DNA of 64,000 nt from the NCBI GenBank assembly GCA_029244725.1, contig JAQWQJ010000060.1:1-64000 (forward strand), written 5' to 3'. Below, in pieces: positions 16,258 through 25,918 of the stretch. Origin of the DNA: Paracoccaceae bacterium. Its GTDB lineage: Bacteria > Pseudomonadota > Alphaproteobacteria > Rhodobacterales > Rhodobacteraceae. The notes below the pieces were generated by a model. That model was not told the origin of the DNA and did no database searches. It worked only from the letters and a program-made list of their open reading frames with translations. Made by a program: the position numbers and the translations under genes. Each line of letters begins with the position of its first letter. The stretch's first letter is position 1.

Positions 16258-17247
16258 TCATTTTGACGCTCTTTGCGCAGCCATGAATGCAGACACACGC
16301 TCCAGAATCCGATCTGCGTTTTCTAAGTACGGGCCAGCGGCTCCCCATAATGTAGCGTGGCGCGAGTGCATATCTTCAAGGTGTAAGCGTGCACTCGTGT
16401 GTGGCATAGGTTCGGCTTTTACTAATTGGTGAATTCGGGATGCTAAAACGGGTTCTGTAGCAAGGTGTAACACGCTTAGATCGTTGTCAAATGCGGCCTC
16501 AATGTCAGACCATAGACGATCCAATCCGTAATATTGAAACTGTGTATTGGGATTGGTGAATTGCACTGCAGTTAAGTCGGAGTGTGCGAGTGCATCCTCG
16601 ATTTCGGACTTAGCATCGTTGGAATTCAAAGCATTACGGTCGAGTTTATAGAGGCCGATCGAAGCATCCAACTCATATATTTGAGAAATGACGTCCGCGT
16701 ACATTCCCTTGGCCATGTCTGACGCAAGAGTAATTTTTTCTGCATTCAGCATTGTGGGAACGGGATTCAACAAATCGAACAGAAAGTTCTTTTTGAGGCC
16801 TTGGCCAAACAAGGCAGGCAATCGCAAGATCAAAGAACGCTCGAATGTATTTTCGCAAAACTCTTCCAAAGCTCTTCGGTTTCGCCCGTAAGCGACTTCG
16901 AATTGAAAGGTCTCTGCGCCTTCGACATCTTGGCCATCAAACCTGTCCAACACCGCGATCGACGATATTAACACAAAGCGTTTGCACTTAAGGCCTCCAA
17001 GCGATCGGCAAAGAGCATCAATTTGGGATTTATCTACCTCTGGTGATCTATTTGCTGCAATCATCGAACCGGGGGCAGCAGCGCAGACCAAAGTATCAAA
17101 GGTGTGCCCATTAGCGTCTTTAATATTTTGCGAATTAAACTGATTGGGGAAATAGTGTTGTTGCGTCAGGTTACTGCCGACAAATCCGGTATGACCGATC
17201 AAGGCGTCGCCATTATTTGTTGCGCTCATTCTATTCGAGCTGCTCAT
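16258..17247 (-). CDS. SDR-type NAD(P)-dependent epimerase/dehydratase-like protein
   Basis: From ATG 17247 (AAAGGCG ~8 bases ahead) the protein has 329 residues. The N-terminal Rossmann motif is ALIGHTGFVGSNL. The strand with the catalytic Ser is ISSIAVLD, but the usual Tyr-x-x-x-Lys appears as YGRNR, with Arg in place of Lys. A LRLPALFGQG stretch fits the extended SDR fold. The C-terminal ~80 residues are not typical. It may be a sugar-nucleotide epimerase-like protein with altered or no activity. It forms a two-gene unit with the membrane protein that follows. Confidence 0.75.
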   Translation of the reverse strand: MSSSNRMSATNNGDALIGHTGFVGSNLTQQHYFPNQFNSQNIKDANGHTFDTLVCAAAPGSMIAANRSPEVDKSQIDALCRSLGGLKCKRFVLISSIAVLDRFDGQDVEGAETFQFEVAYGRNRRALEEFCENTFERSLILRLPALFGQGLKKNFLFDLLNPVPTMLNAEKITLASDMAKGMYADVISQIYELDASIGLYKLDRNALNSNDAKSEIEDALAHSDLTAVQFTNPNTQFQYYGLDRLWSDIEAAFDNDLSVLHLATEPVLASRIHQLVKAEPMPHTSARLHLEDMHSRHATLWGAAGPYLENADRILERVSAFMAAQRASK

Positions 17248-17413
17248 CTGCAAACGCCTTTCTTAAACTTGGCTACCGTTCGAAATTCACGCAACTCACC
17301 CGTTAATAGTAGGCTAGATGAACAACAACATTGTGACAACGCTCAATAATTGCGATTTTGAAGCGAAGTTGCGTTCAGTTGCACCTTCTAAGGTGTTGTT
17401 ATTAAACGATGTA

Positions 17414-20413
17414 TCAGGTGAAATTCAATTCACACAGAATGTCGTTCAATGCGGTAAGTATCATGTCCACATCATCGGCTTCGATTGTCAGCGGCGGTCT
17501 GATTTTCAGAATGTTATCCTTCGGGCCCTCGCTGCCGATTAGAATACGATGATCGCGCATCCTATTCTTTACGTATGAGCAGGTTTCGGTTGCCTCTGAT
17601 CCGTCGACGTTGATGAGTTCAACACCTATAAACAGACCCATTCCGCGGACGTCGCCGATCTGGGGGTGCTTTTCTTGAAGAATTGCGAGACCTGATAGTA
17701 GGCGCTCACCCATGCGTTTGGCATTGCCCTGAAGGTCTTCGTCGTCAACGATGTCTAAGACTTCCTTGCCCATTCTGCATGACAGGTTTGAGCCACCAAA
17801 GGTCGAGAAATATTCGATACCATTGTCGAAACTCTCAGCGATTTCTTTTGTCGTCACGACGACGCCAAGCGGATGACCGTTTCCTATTGGTTTGCCGAGA
17901 ACGACGATATCCGGTGTTGCATCTTGATGCTCAAACGCAAAGTAATGGTCCCCAAGGCGACCTAATCCAGTTTGTACTTCATCAGCGATACAGACCCCAC
18001 CCGCCGTGCGAATTTTAGTATAGACCGATGCAAGATAGCCTTTCGGCGGGATAATTTGCCCACCTACTGAGGGGAATGTTTCGGCTATGAAACCCGCAAT
18101 CCCGTGGCCTTTGGACTGGAGGGCCTCAATGGCTGGATCGACAAGATCGGCGTATTTTTGCGCCCTGTTGGCATCGTCGCGCCGATATGTCCCGCGATAG
18201 TCATTCGCTACTTCGACAAGTTCTACCCAGTCCACTTGGCCAGAGCCGCTGGGTTTGTTGAATTTATAGGCCGAGATGTCGATCGCCCCAGTGGTGTTGC
18301 CGTGATACCCGTGATCGGGTGTTACGATCCCTTTCGCGCTGGTATCTGCGCGGGCCAACCGAAGTGCCAATTCGTTTGCCTCGGTGCCGGAATTGACGAA
18401 AAAGCAGACTTGAAGTTGCTCTGGCATTTTTGACAGCAGTTTGTCGGCAAATTCGGTTTGCGCCGGGTGCAAATAGCGTGTGTTGGAGTTCATCCGTTTT
18501 AGTTGATCGGCTGCAACCGCTTGAATGCGCGGGTGCGCGTGTCCAACGTGCGGGACGTTGTTATAGGCGTCCAGATAGGGTCGACCCCATTCGTCAAACA
18601 GATGGTGCTTCCAGCCACGTACAAGCATCACGGGTTCATCGTATGTTAGGCTAAGGTTGCCGCCGAAGTTGGCTTGCCTTTGCTCAAGGACGCTGGCTTT
18701 GTCGATTTGCTGAAAGCGCACTTTGTCTTCGGGCAGGTTGAGTAGCGCCGCAGGGTTTGGACAGATCGCACGCCACATCTCCATTTCATCGGGATCACCA
18801 ACGCCTGGCCAATCGGCCTCGATACCTTCAGTGGTAAGAGCCAGTTGGAAATGCACATGTGGCGCCCAACCGCCGTTTTGCGCGGCATCGCCCAAACGAC
18901 AAAATTCAGCGCCTTTTTCAATCACGTAGCCGGGTTTTAAGTGTGAAAGGAACTCTGGGTTTAGATGCCCATAGAGCGTGTAGAACGGATCGCCTTGTGG
19001 TGTTTCGTGGCGAAGGATGATGACACCGCCGTAGTCTAGATGTCCTTCGCGATACTCAGCCACAATCACTTCACCGCGTAGGGGAGCATAAAGAGGGGTG
19101 CCGGCTGGGGCAAACGCGTCGACTGCTAGATGAACAGTTCTGCGATCACTTGCTTTCCAAGGGCCCTTTCGAAATGCCTCTTCGGCGTAGATCAGGCGGG
19201 GTTCATGATAATAGCCGAGCCATATGCGGCCATTGTCTTCGAATTCCTCACCAACACGGGCGGCTTCTTCCAATGGCATGTGAAATGGGTTTTGCGGCCA
19301 AGTGCTGTTTTCGACGGCCAATGAGCCCATGATTGCATCGTCTAAGGGCTCGCCCATTAACTGAGCAAAGTTTCCATTTTCAGACGCGAGCCAATTTAGA
19401 ACTCGATCCGCACTGTCGACGACAGGCAGTTGGCAGGCCGCACGCAACCGAGCAGCGACCAAGCCTGCGTGTAGGTCATGTGTTTCAAGAAAACGCCATG
19501 CTGGGGCTTGCGATACCAAGACATAGGGGTCGTCGGGGTTGTCCCATGCCATCAAAGTTGAGTTGACGACGCTAACGGCCAATCGCGTGCGAACGAGCGG
19601 CCAAATAATGTCAATCTCCGCAGTTGTCAGGGGGAAGGTCGCATGAAAGCCCGAAACCAGCGAGGCTAGTGCTTTCTCGGGCTTGGGGTGATCGAGCAGG
19701 ATGTAAGCCGCTGCGATGGCAAGATCACAGATCGCGGGGGCCATGCACATGTCGCCAAAATCTATAAGGCCCGAAACTTGGGGTTTGCCGAGAGGGCCGT
19801 CGACAAGGATATTGTAATCATTGGCATCGTTGTGGATCGCTTGAGTCTCAAGCCCGTCAAGAAAGGGTTTTGTGAGCGTGAATTTTGAGTGGACGTCAGC
19901 AAGAAGAGAGCGCCTAGCGGGATCGGTGATGCAGTCCAGCTTGGGTCCAATCCAGTCGGCTTGCGTGAGGTTCCACTTAAAGTCCCGTGCTAGATTTGGA
20001 TGGTTGAATGTCTTTAGAGCTGCGTTCGTGCGACCCAATATTCGACCAAACTCATGGATTAGCGCATCTGTTTTGGGGGCGGAACGGGCGTAACACTTTC
20101 CTGGAAGACGTTCGATAACCCAAACTATGCGTTTCACGCCGTTTTTATCACTCACCGCGAGGTGCGGTTGCCCAGAAAGAGATGGAATAACCTTGGGGCA
20201 CGGCAAGTTGGGATCGATCTTTTCTATATGATCCATCGCTTGTACTTGCATGTCGACCAGCCAATCTTCGCAATCGGGCCGCATGACTTTGACGATATAG
20301 CCAGAGTCGTTTTCAGTTTCGGCAAGAAAGTTGAGGTCATACTCCCCATCCAATTGGAGAAGGTTTGCCAAAATGCCCCAATGAGCACGCAGTTGCTGCG
20401 TCCAATGATCCAT
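17414..20413 (-). CDS. Three-domain protein: aminoglycoside-phosphotransferase-like kinase, M23 peptidase-like domain, class III aminotransferase/phospho-lyase
   Basis: The 999-residue protein starts at ATG 20413 with a strong GAGGAGG site; the frame runs back to 20455. Residues ~1-340 are a kinase fold of the APH/hydroxylysine-kinase type (IHNDANDYNILVDG catalytic loop, LIDFGDM). Residues ~400-560 resemble an M23/LytM domain (HLAVDAFAPAGTPLYAP, LYGHLNPE, PHVHFQLAL). Residues ~570-999 are a class III PLP enzyme (PYLDAYNNVPHVGHAHP, VNSGTEANELALRLA, ADEVQTGLGR, PLP Lys in VLGKPIGNGHP). Animal homologues of the two outer domains act as hydroxylysine kinase and phosphohydroxylysine phospho-lyase, so phosphorylation then ammonia/phosphate elimination of an amino alcohol is likely; the substrate is unknown. 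Confidence 0.85.
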   Translation of the reverse strand: MDHWTQQLRAHWGILANLLQLDGEYDLNFLAETENDSGYIVKVMRPDCEDWLVDMQVQAMDHIEKIDPNLPCPKVIPSLSGQPHLAVSDKNGVKRIVWVIERLPGKCYARSAPKTDALIHEFGRILGRTNAALKTFNHPNLARDFKWNLTQADWIGPKLDCITDPARRSLLADVHSKFTLTKPFLDGLETQAIHNDANDYNILVDGPLGKPQVSGLIDFGDMCMAPAICDLAIAAAYILLDHPKPEKALASLVSGFHATFPLTTAEIDIIWPLVRTRLAVSVVNSTLMAWDNPDDPYVLVSQAPAWRFLETHDLHAGLVAARLRAACQLPVVDSADRVLNWLASENGNFAQLMGEPLDDAIMGSLAVENSTWPQNPFHMPLEEAARVGEEFEDNGRIWLGYYHEPRLIYAEEAFRKGPWKASDRRTVHLAVDAFAPAGTPLYAPLRGEVIVAEYREGHLDYGGVIILRHETPQGDPFYTLYGHLNPEFLSHLKPGYVIEKGAEFCRLGDAAQNGGWAPHVHFQLALTTEGIEADWPGVGDPDEMEMWRAICPNPAALLNLPEDKVRFQQIDKASVLEQRQANFGGNLSLTYDEPVMLVRGWKHHLFDEWGRPYLDAYNNVPHVGHAHPRIQAVAADQLKRMNSNTRYLHPAQTEFADKLLSKMPEQLQVCFFVNSGTEANELALRLARADTSAKGIVTPDHGYHGNTTGAIDISAYKFNKPSGSGQVDWVELVEVANDYRGTYRRDDANRAQKYADLVDPAIEALQSKGHGIAGFIAETFPSVGGQIIPPKGYLASVYTKIRTAGGVCIADEVQTGLGRLGDHYFAFEHQDATPDIVVLGKPIGNGHPLGVVVTTKEIAESFDNGIEYFSTFGGSNLSCRMGKEVLDIVDDEDLQGNAKRMGERLLSGLAILQEKHPQIGDVRGMGLFIGVELINVDGSEATETCSYVKNRMRDHRILIGSEGPKDNILKIRPPLTIEADDVDMILTALNDILCELNFT

Positions 20414-20536
20414 AAGGGCCTCCTCAAATTCGCCTGCTACAAACAAAACCTGCACGAGACTTGTTTCGCATCATAAGAGTGGTTTCAAGTGGCCCCTACC
20501 GTTCTTGAAGAAAAGAAGGGACGAAGACCAAGCGCG

Positions 20537-21052
20537 TCAGATCAAGGGATCGTAAGCCCATTGAAGCAAAGCCTGCCGCTGCCTTGGGCGGCAAAATGGG
20601 TCACCTGCCGAGCAATTGGCTCTGATTTGGCCGGCGTGTCGATTGAAAGACCGCCAACGCTTCTTCTGGATGCCGTCTATTTCTTCGATCCTACGTCCCA
20701 TGAAATATCGACAATACCATTGAAACCACCCCCGAGGATCAGGCCCATAAATCCACCCTTTGTTCCGCCAGACGGATAGGGGTTGGCGGCTTTTGATGCC
20801 GAAATAGTTTAAGTTTGGATCGGGCGTGTCCGAGAGCTTGGCATTTAAAAACCAGTCTTCAGGGAATTCAGCACGGCAGTCGTTGATGTATTTGCCTTCG
20901 AAGACGCCCATGGCCAACATCTGAGCAGGCGTAAGATGAGGATTGAATGCGTCTGATTTTACGGCGTCGTATGGCGCTGTGATCAAATAGGAATAGTGCG
21001 ACTGCATACTGTCGTTGACATAGATTTCGTCGCCGATTTTGGGCGAGCTCAT
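20537..21052 (-). CDS. Conserved protein of unknown function linked to the oxidoreductase genes
   Basis: The 171-residue protein is soluble and rich in aromatic residues, with GIKSRQPLSVWRNKGW, then GPDPRGWFQWYCRYFMGRR and a C-terminal QALLQWAYDPLI. I know this pattern only from uncharacterised conserved proteins. Its ATG at 21052 overlaps the stop of the large oxidoreductase subunit (ATGA), so the genes are co-translated. No signal peptide is present, so it stays in the cytoplasm. Confidence 0.7.
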   Translation of the reverse strand: MSSPKIGDEIYVNDSMQSHYSYLITAPYDAVKSDAFNPHLTPAQMLAMGVFEGKYINDCRAEFPEDWFLNAKLSDTPDPNLNYFGIKSRQPLSVWRNKGWIYGPDPRGWFQWYCRYFMGRRIEEIDGIQKKRWRSFNRHAGQIRANCSAGDPFCRPRQRQALLQWAYDPLI

Positions 21053-23253
21053 GTAATCAGATCGAACGTCTTGATCAACGGAAGCTCTCTTGCACGAATT
21101 CCTGTGAGGTCGAAAAGAGCGTTTGCAAGGGCAGGGGCCGCAGGTGGTGTGCCAGGCTCACCTATGCCGCCAATGAATTTGTTGTTTTCCAATATGCGCA
21201 CGTCAAACTCGGGCGCCGTATGCATACGCAAGGCGTCATAGTCGGGAAAATTGTATTGCTCGACCTCGCCGTCGGCAAAGGTGATTTCGCCCATGATGGC
21301 GGCGGACAGGCCGTATATGGCGCCCCCGAACAGTTGAGCTTCTACAATTGATGGATCAAGCGCAAAGCCAGGGTCTGCTGCGATCCAGCACTTGGCGATT
21401 TTGATCCCGTTCCCAGTGTCCTGAACTTCTATAGCCTCGGCTACAGGCGTGCCAAATGAATAGGTGAAGGCAACCCCACGACCTATGCCGTCGGGCGTTT
21501 GGCCAGTCCAGTTTGTCATGTTCTTCAGTGTCTCGAGAACCGTGGCCGAGGGCGCGTGTTCGCGCCGAACCAGTTCGAGACGAAACTCAAGCGGATCGCG
21601 ACCAGCCGCATGCGCCATTTCATCGATAAAACTATCAAATACGAAACCGTTGATTGAAGCGCCGACAGAGCGCCAAAAACCTGTTGGAACGCCAAGTTCT
21701 GCGAGATAGCCGCGAATGCGATAATTGGGGATGCCGTAGGGTTGATCAAAGCTGCCCGTGACGTTTTCGCGGTTGGCGCCGTCTAGATCGAGAACTGACT
21801 GGCTGATGATCTGGCCGTCAAGCATCACGGCTTCGCCTTCGGTCACAACACCTTTGAAGCGGGCGATCGCTGGGGGTCTGTAAGTGTCGTGGCGCATATC
21901 CTCTTCGCGGCTCCACGTTGTTTTGATCGGAACGCCAGGCATTGCCTTGGCCACGCGCGCCGCTAGGTCGGAAAAGTCTGTTTCGCCGCGTCGCCCGAAA
22001 GCGCCACCAAGGTAAGGGACGATTAAGTCGACGCTTTCTGGCGCAAGACCCACGGCCTCAGCCGCGGAGTCGCGGGCACTGAGAGGTGCTTGACTGCCCG
22101 ACCAGATCGTCATTGCTTCGGCCGTGTAAAGGGCCGTCGCATTCATCGGCTCCATTGTGGAATGGGCGAGGAAGGGCATTTTGTATTCTGCATAAACTTC
22201 GGTTCCCGCAAAACCCTGTTCTACATCGCCCTCTTCACGCGGTGTGGCGTTTACTTCGCCGTCAAACCCTTGGGCTAGTTGGTCAAAGAAACCTTCAGTT
22301 GTCTCGACATAGTTCGCGTCTTGCCAAGTGATCTCGATTGCGTCGGCAGCCTGCATTGCCAACCAGGTGTTTGATGCAATGACTGCAATCCCATCGCCCA
22401 AGTCTACGATGCGCTCGACACCCGCCATTTTTTCAGTTTCAGATGCATCAAAGCGCAGCATGCTACTTCGCTTTGGGTTCATGCGCACCGTTGCGAATTT
22501 CATACCAGGGACGCGGATATCCGCCCCGAACTCTGCCGTGCCCGTCACTTTTGCCAGCATATCGACGCGCGGCTGGGACTGGCCCAGAAGGCGCCATTCG
22601 TTTGGGCTTCGAAGGTCGACCTTCGGAGGTTTAAGCGCGGCCGCTTCCGCAGCCAACTCGACGTAAGTCGCCGTTCGCCCATCGGAAGAAGAAACCATCC
22701 CAGCAGAAGTTGAGAGATCGGCGCGATCCAAACCCCAACGATTGGCGGCGGCCAATTTGAACGTTTCACGCGTCGAGGCCCCGACAAGGCGCATACGCTC
22801 AAATCCGTCTTTCATAGAGGTAGAACCGCCGGTAAGCTGAATGCCCAATAGCTTGCCCGCCTCACCAACATATCCGCGCAGATTGTCCTGAAATTTGCCA
22901 ACCTCATAATCGAGAAATGGCAGCGCGAGGCCCATAAGAGCAGAGTTGTAATAAGCAACGGCAGGCGGTCCGTGAAGGACGTTTATCTGAGACAGCTCCA
23001 CATCAAGCTCCTCAGCAATCAATGCAGCCCAAGTTGTATGAACCCCTTGGCCCATTTCCGCTTTTGGTGTGATCAGTGTAATGCCATTTTCGTCAACGAA
23101 CACAAACGGGTTAAGTACCGCTTTGTCACCCTCGGATGTGAGTGGGTTTTCTGGATCCTCATTGTACTTATAGACGCCAAAGGCGACGCCCCCTGCAATT
23201 GCCGCAGAGCCAATTAAAAAAGTGCGTCGGGCGATTTTTCCTATACGAGACAT
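21049..23253 (-). CDS. Molybdopterin-binding large subunit, isoquinoline 1-oxidoreductase/aldehyde dehydrogenase type (IorB-like)
   Basis: The 734-residue subunit begins with a twin-arginine-like signal (ARRTFLIGSAAIAGG), pointing to export of the folded enzyme. Molybdopterin-binding stretches of the xanthine oxidase family are visible: ITPKAEMGQGVHTTWAALIAEEL near the N-terminus, PYLGGAFGRRGE, and GGIGEPGTPPAAPALANAL with the probable catalytic Glu. It pairs with the small iron-sulfur subunit 3 bases upstream. No FAD subunit is present, as is normal for the IorAB type, which hands electrons to a cytochrome or quinone. The substrate (aldehyde or N-heterocycle) cannot be read from sequence. 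Confidence 0.9.
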   Translation of the reverse strand: MSRIGKIARRTFLIGSAAIAGGVAFGVYKYNEDPENPLTSEGDKAVLNPFVFVDENGITLITPKAEMGQGVHTTWAALIAEELDVELSQINVLHGPPAVAYYNSALMGLALPFLDYEVGKFQDNLRGYVGEAGKLLGIQLTGGSTSMKDGFERMRLVGASTRETFKLAAANRWGLDRADLSTSAGMVSSSDGRTATYVELAAEAAALKPPKVDLRSPNEWRLLGQSQPRVDMLAKVTGTAEFGADIRVPGMKFATVRMNPKRSSMLRFDASETEKMAGVERIVDLGDGIAVIASNTWLAMQAADAIEITWQDANYVETTEGFFDQLAQGFDGEVNATPREEGDVEQGFAGTEVYAEYKMPFLAHSTMEPMNATALYTAEAMTIWSGSQAPLSARDSAAEAVGLAPESVDLIVPYLGGAFGRRGETDFSDLAARVAKAMPGVPIKTTWSREEDMRHDTYRPPAIARFKGVVTEGEAVMLDGQIISQSVLDLDGANRENVTGSFDQPYGIPNYRIRGYLAELGVPTGFWRSVGASINGFVFDSFIDEMAHAAGRDPLEFRLELVRREHAPSATVLETLKNMTNWTGQTPDGIGRGVAFTYSFGTPVAEAIEVQDTGNGIKIAKCWIAADPGFALDPSIVEAQLFGGAIYGLSAAIMGEITFADGEVEQYNFPDYDALRMHTAPEFDVRILENNKFIGGIGEPGTPPAAPALANALFDLTGIRARELPLIKTFDLIT

Positions 23254-23256
23254 CGT

Positions 23257-23718
23257 TTACGCCCCCATACTTTTAGCGGCATCGTGAATTGCGGCCCTGA
23301 TACGGGGGTAAGTGCCGCATCGACAGAGATTTCCCTGCATCGCGTCGTCGATGTCTTCGTCCGTCGGGTTTGAATTGTCCGCGAGTAACTTAGCAGCTTG
23401 CATAATCTGGCCAGACTGACAGTAGCCACATTGCGCAACTTGGTTTTCCAGCCATGCATTCTGCAAAATCGAAAGAGTATCGGGCTGCCCAAGACCTTCG
23501 ATGGTTGTCACGTCGCCCCAAACATCGGCGACTTGTACCTGGCACGATCGCACGGCTTCGCCGTCAATGTGAACTGTGCACGCGCCACAGGCGGCCACGC
23601 CACAGCCAAATTTTGTGCCTGTCATACCTATTTCATCGCGCAGGACCCAAAGAAGGGGAACCTCTGCCGGTAAATCCACTGTGTGCGACACGCCGTTCAC
23701 GGTAAGTTTAAATGACAC
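23257..23718 (-). CDS. (2Fe-2S) small subunit of the molybdenum oxidoreductase (IorA-like)
   Basis: GTG 23718 with a GAGGG site 5 bases ahead gives a 153-residue protein beginning MSFKLTVNG, the usual family start; the frame is open back to 23823. It carries the plant-type ferredoxin cluster ([17 protein letters not shown] and a later Cys in VRSCQV) and the second, helical cluster ([11 protein letters not shown] and [12 protein letters not shown]). It moves electrons from the molybdenum site of the large subunit. It is the first gene of a three-gene leftward operon. Confidence 0.9.
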   Translation of the reverse strand: MSFKLTVNGVSHTVDLPAEVPLLWVLRDEIGMTGTKFGCGVAACGACTVHIDGEAVRSCQVQVADVWGDVTTIEGLGQPDTLSILQNAWLENQVAQCGYCQSGQIMQAAKLLADNSNPTDEDIDDAMQGNLCRCGTYPRIRAAIHDAAKSMGA

Positions 23719-23915
23719 AGAGCCCTCTTTCTTTAGTTTTATCTTTATACTGTTGAAAGAGGCGATCGGATCAATCAATACGTCGGGGAACGCTCGGATG
23801 ATGTGCGTTGAGAGAGGCTGCATAAAGTTCCGCCAAGTAAGGGAATCCAGACTTTCCAGGAATCTCCTAATTCTTCATCAGATAAATCATTGCTTTCCCG
23901 TAAAAAAACCCTTAA

Positions 23916-23931
23916 CGCTCAAAGTTGAGCG
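23916..23931. promoter_or_regulatory. 16-bp palindrome in the divergent region, candidate MarR-type operator
   Basis: CGCTCAAAGTTGAGCG is a perfect inverted repeat with 7-bp arms and a 2-base centre. It lies between the leftward oxidoreductase operon and the rightward EPS-associated regulator, ~85 bases ahead of the latter. Read on the minus strand it is followed after 8 bases by a T-run, so it could in principle act as a terminator, but no minus-strand gene ends here. Confidence 0.5.
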
Positions 23932-24015
23932 ACATGTATTTTGTGCCCTTCACATTTGAGTTTTCCTTTTCCCAGACCGCATTTACGCGAGCACTGGTGC
24001 GGTAGCCGTTCATCC

Positions 24016-24363
24016 ATGGCCAGTAACAGATCAGAACGCCAAGAGGAGATCCGTTTTAGGATGCTCCGTTTGCTTGAGGAAAATCCCGAAATGAGCACCC
24101 GCGATTTGGCGACTGACATGGGGATATCCAACGGCGCTGCGTATTACTGCTTAAACGCTTTGGTTGAGAAAGGCTGTGTAAAGCTCGGCAATTTCAAGCG
24201 CTCAGAGCATAAGGGTCGCTACGCCTACGTCCTGACACCCTCAGGGATCGCCGAGCGGGTAGGGCTGACGAAGCGTTTTCTTGCTCGCAAAATGGCGGAA
24301 TACGACGTGTTAAAGGCCGAGATCGAAGAGCTTCAAGCGGACGTCGATGGGGTGGACGCGTGA
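24016..24363 (+). CDS. MarR-type EPS-associated transcriptional regulator
   Basis: The 115-residue protein starts at ATG 24016 and contains a winged helix-turn-helix (residues ~10-75: RFRMLRLLEENPEMSTRDLA, MGISNGAAYYCLNALVEKG, then the wing RYAYVLTPSG) and a C-terminal coiled coil (KMAEYDVLKAEIEELQADVD) for dimerisation. This short form matches the EPS-associated MarR family found at exopolysaccharide loci. It stands ahead of ahcY-metK and the ~37-kb sugar cluster, and may control it through the palindrome at 23916 or the 30-bp repeats at 24381-24440. Confidence 0.8.
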   Translation: MASNRSERQEEIRFRMLRLLEENPEMSTRDLATDMGISNGAAYYCLNALVEKGCVKLGNFKRSEHKGRYAYVLTPSGIAERVGLTKRFLARKMAEYDVLKAEIEELQADVDGVDA

Positions 24364-24380
24364 TGGGTTTTTTTGGCTTT

Positions 24381-24440
24381 GAGGGTTTAAGTTATCGGGC
24401 GTTTGGATCGCAGGTTTTGCGTTATCGGGGGTTGGAGTCG
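24381..24440 (+). repeat. Two tandem 30-bp repeats upstream of ahcY
   Basis: The best-conserved parts are 24391-24410 and 24421-24440, both starting GTTATCGGG and 16 of 20 identical, spaced exactly 30 bases. The spacing is close to three DNA helical turns, which would put two bound proteins on the same face. They lie in the 139-base gap between the MarR-type gene and ahcY. Confidence 0.5.
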
Positions 24441-24502
24441 GATTGACGACCTAGTATATGAAATCTAGCGAACAAAAACCAAGTTATTAAACGGGAAAAT
24501 AC

Positions 24503-25894
24503 ATGACCACGGACTATATTGTTAAAGACATTTCACTGGCGGAATTTGGCCGTAAGGAACTGGACATTGCGGAAACGGAAATGCCAGGTCTGATGTCACT
24601 GCGTAAGGAATTTGGCGAAAGCCAGCCTTTGAAAGGGTCGCGCATTGTTGGCTCGTTGCACATGACTATTCAAACCGCGGTTTTGATCGAAACGCTGACG
24701 GCCCTTGGGGCGGATGTGCGCTGGGCGTCCTGCAATATCTTTTCAACGCAGGATCATGCGGCGGCGGCGATTGCAGCCACAGGCGTTCCGGTTTTTGCCA
24801 TCAAGGGTCAGACTTTGGTTGAGCATTGGGATTACCTTGATCGCTCGTTCAAGTTTCCAGAGGGTGCGAACCTTATTCTGGATGATGGTGGCGATGCCAC
24901 TTTGTACGTTCTGCTGGGCGCTCGGGTTGAAGCCGGTGAAACTGGTTTGATCGAGGTGCCAACGTCTGAAGAAGAAGAAGCGATATTTGCCCAGATCAAA
25001 AAGCGTATGGCGGCAAGCCCGGGTTGGTTCACCAAAACCCGCGACGCTATCCAAGGCGTTTCCGAGGAAACAACAACCGGCGTTCACCGCTTGTATGAAT
25101 TGATGCGCGACGGCCAACTTCCATTCCCTGCGATCAATGTGAATGACTCTGTGACCAAGTCGAAGTTCGATAACAAATACGGTTGTAAGGAATCACTTGT
25201 TGACGGTATTCGCCGCGCCACTGACACAATGATGGCCGGTAAAACCGCCGTTGTTTGTGGCTATGGCGATGTTGGCAAAGGCTCGGCCGCCTCCCTGCGC
25301 GGCGCCGGAGCACGGGTGAAAGTCACCGAGATTGATCCGATTTGTGCCCTGCAAGCCGCCATGGACGGCTTTGAGGTTCTGCCACTGGAAGACGCCGTTG
25401 CCACTGCCGACATCTTTGTCACGACGACTGGCAACAAAGACGTCATTCGCATCGAGCATATGCGCGAAATGAAGGATATGGCGATCGTTGGCAATATCGG
25501 TCACTTTGATAATGAAATTCAGGTCGCAGCCCTTAAGAACCACAAATGGACCAACATCAAAGATCAGGTCGATATGATCGAGATGCCAAGCGGCAACCGG
25601 ATGATCCTGCTGTCGCAAGGGCGTTTGCTAAACCTTGGTAACGCCACGGGCCACCCATCGTTTGTGATGTCCGCCAGCTTTACCAATCAGGTGCTGGCGC
25701 AGATCGAGCTGTGGACCAAGGGTGATGAGTACAAGAACGAGGTTTACATCCTGCCCAAGCATCTGGACGAAAAAGTCGCGCGTCTGCATCTGGAAAAGAT
25801 CGGCGTGAAGTTGTCCAAACTTTCAACCGAACAGGCCGACTATATCGGCGTGTCGTCCGACGGGCCCTATAAGCCGGAACATTATCGGTATTAG
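24503..25894 (+). CDS. ahcY: Adenosylhomocysteinase
   Basis: The 463-residue enzyme hydrolyses S-adenosylhomocysteine to adenosine and homocysteine, removing the product inhibitor of methyltransferases. Seen: [20 protein letters not shown] at the start, [18 protein letters not shown], the NAD-binding [20 protein letters not shown], and the C-terminal [19 protein letters not shown] ending characteristic of the family. A short A-rich leader (ACGGGAAAAT) precedes the ATG. metK follows 24 bases later. No SAH or SAM riboswitch could be recognised in the leader. Confidence 0.97.
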   Translation: MTTDYIVKDISLAEFGRKELDIAETEMPGLMSLRKEFGESQPLKGSRIVGSLHMTIQTAVLIETLTALGADVRWASCNIFSTQDHAAAAIAATGVPVFAIKGQTLVEHWDYLDRSFKFPEGANLILDDGGDATLYVLLGARVEAGETGLIEVPTSEEEEAIFAQIKKRMAASPGWFTKTRDAIQGVSEETTTGVHRLYELMRDGQLPFPAINVNDSVTKSKFDNKYGCKESLVDGIRRATDTMMAGKTAVVCGYGDVGKGSAASLRGAGARVKVTEIDPICALQAAMDGFEVLPLEDAVATADIFVTTTGNKDVIRIEHMREMKDMAIVGNIGHFDNEIQVAALKNHKWTNIKDQVDMIEMPSGNRMILLSQGRLLNLGNATGHPSFVMSASFTNQVLAQIELWTKGDEYKNEVYILPKHLDEKVARLHLEKIGVKLSKLSTEQADYIGVSSDGPYKPEHYRY

Positions 25895-25918
25895 AAATAT
25901 CATTTAGGAATAACTTTC

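Noticed and set aside
17318-17542. Plus-strand 74-codon frame
   Set aside because: It overlaps the end of the large aminotransferase fusion for ~130 bases and has no family features.
23893-23931. Rho-independent terminator on the minus strand
   Set aside because: A hairpin and T-run exist, but they are 8 bases apart and no minus-strand gene ends here; an operator is more likely.
24364-24502. SAM or SAH riboswitch ahead of ahcY
   Set aside because: No conserved core of these riboswitches could be matched, and metK has only a 24-base leader.
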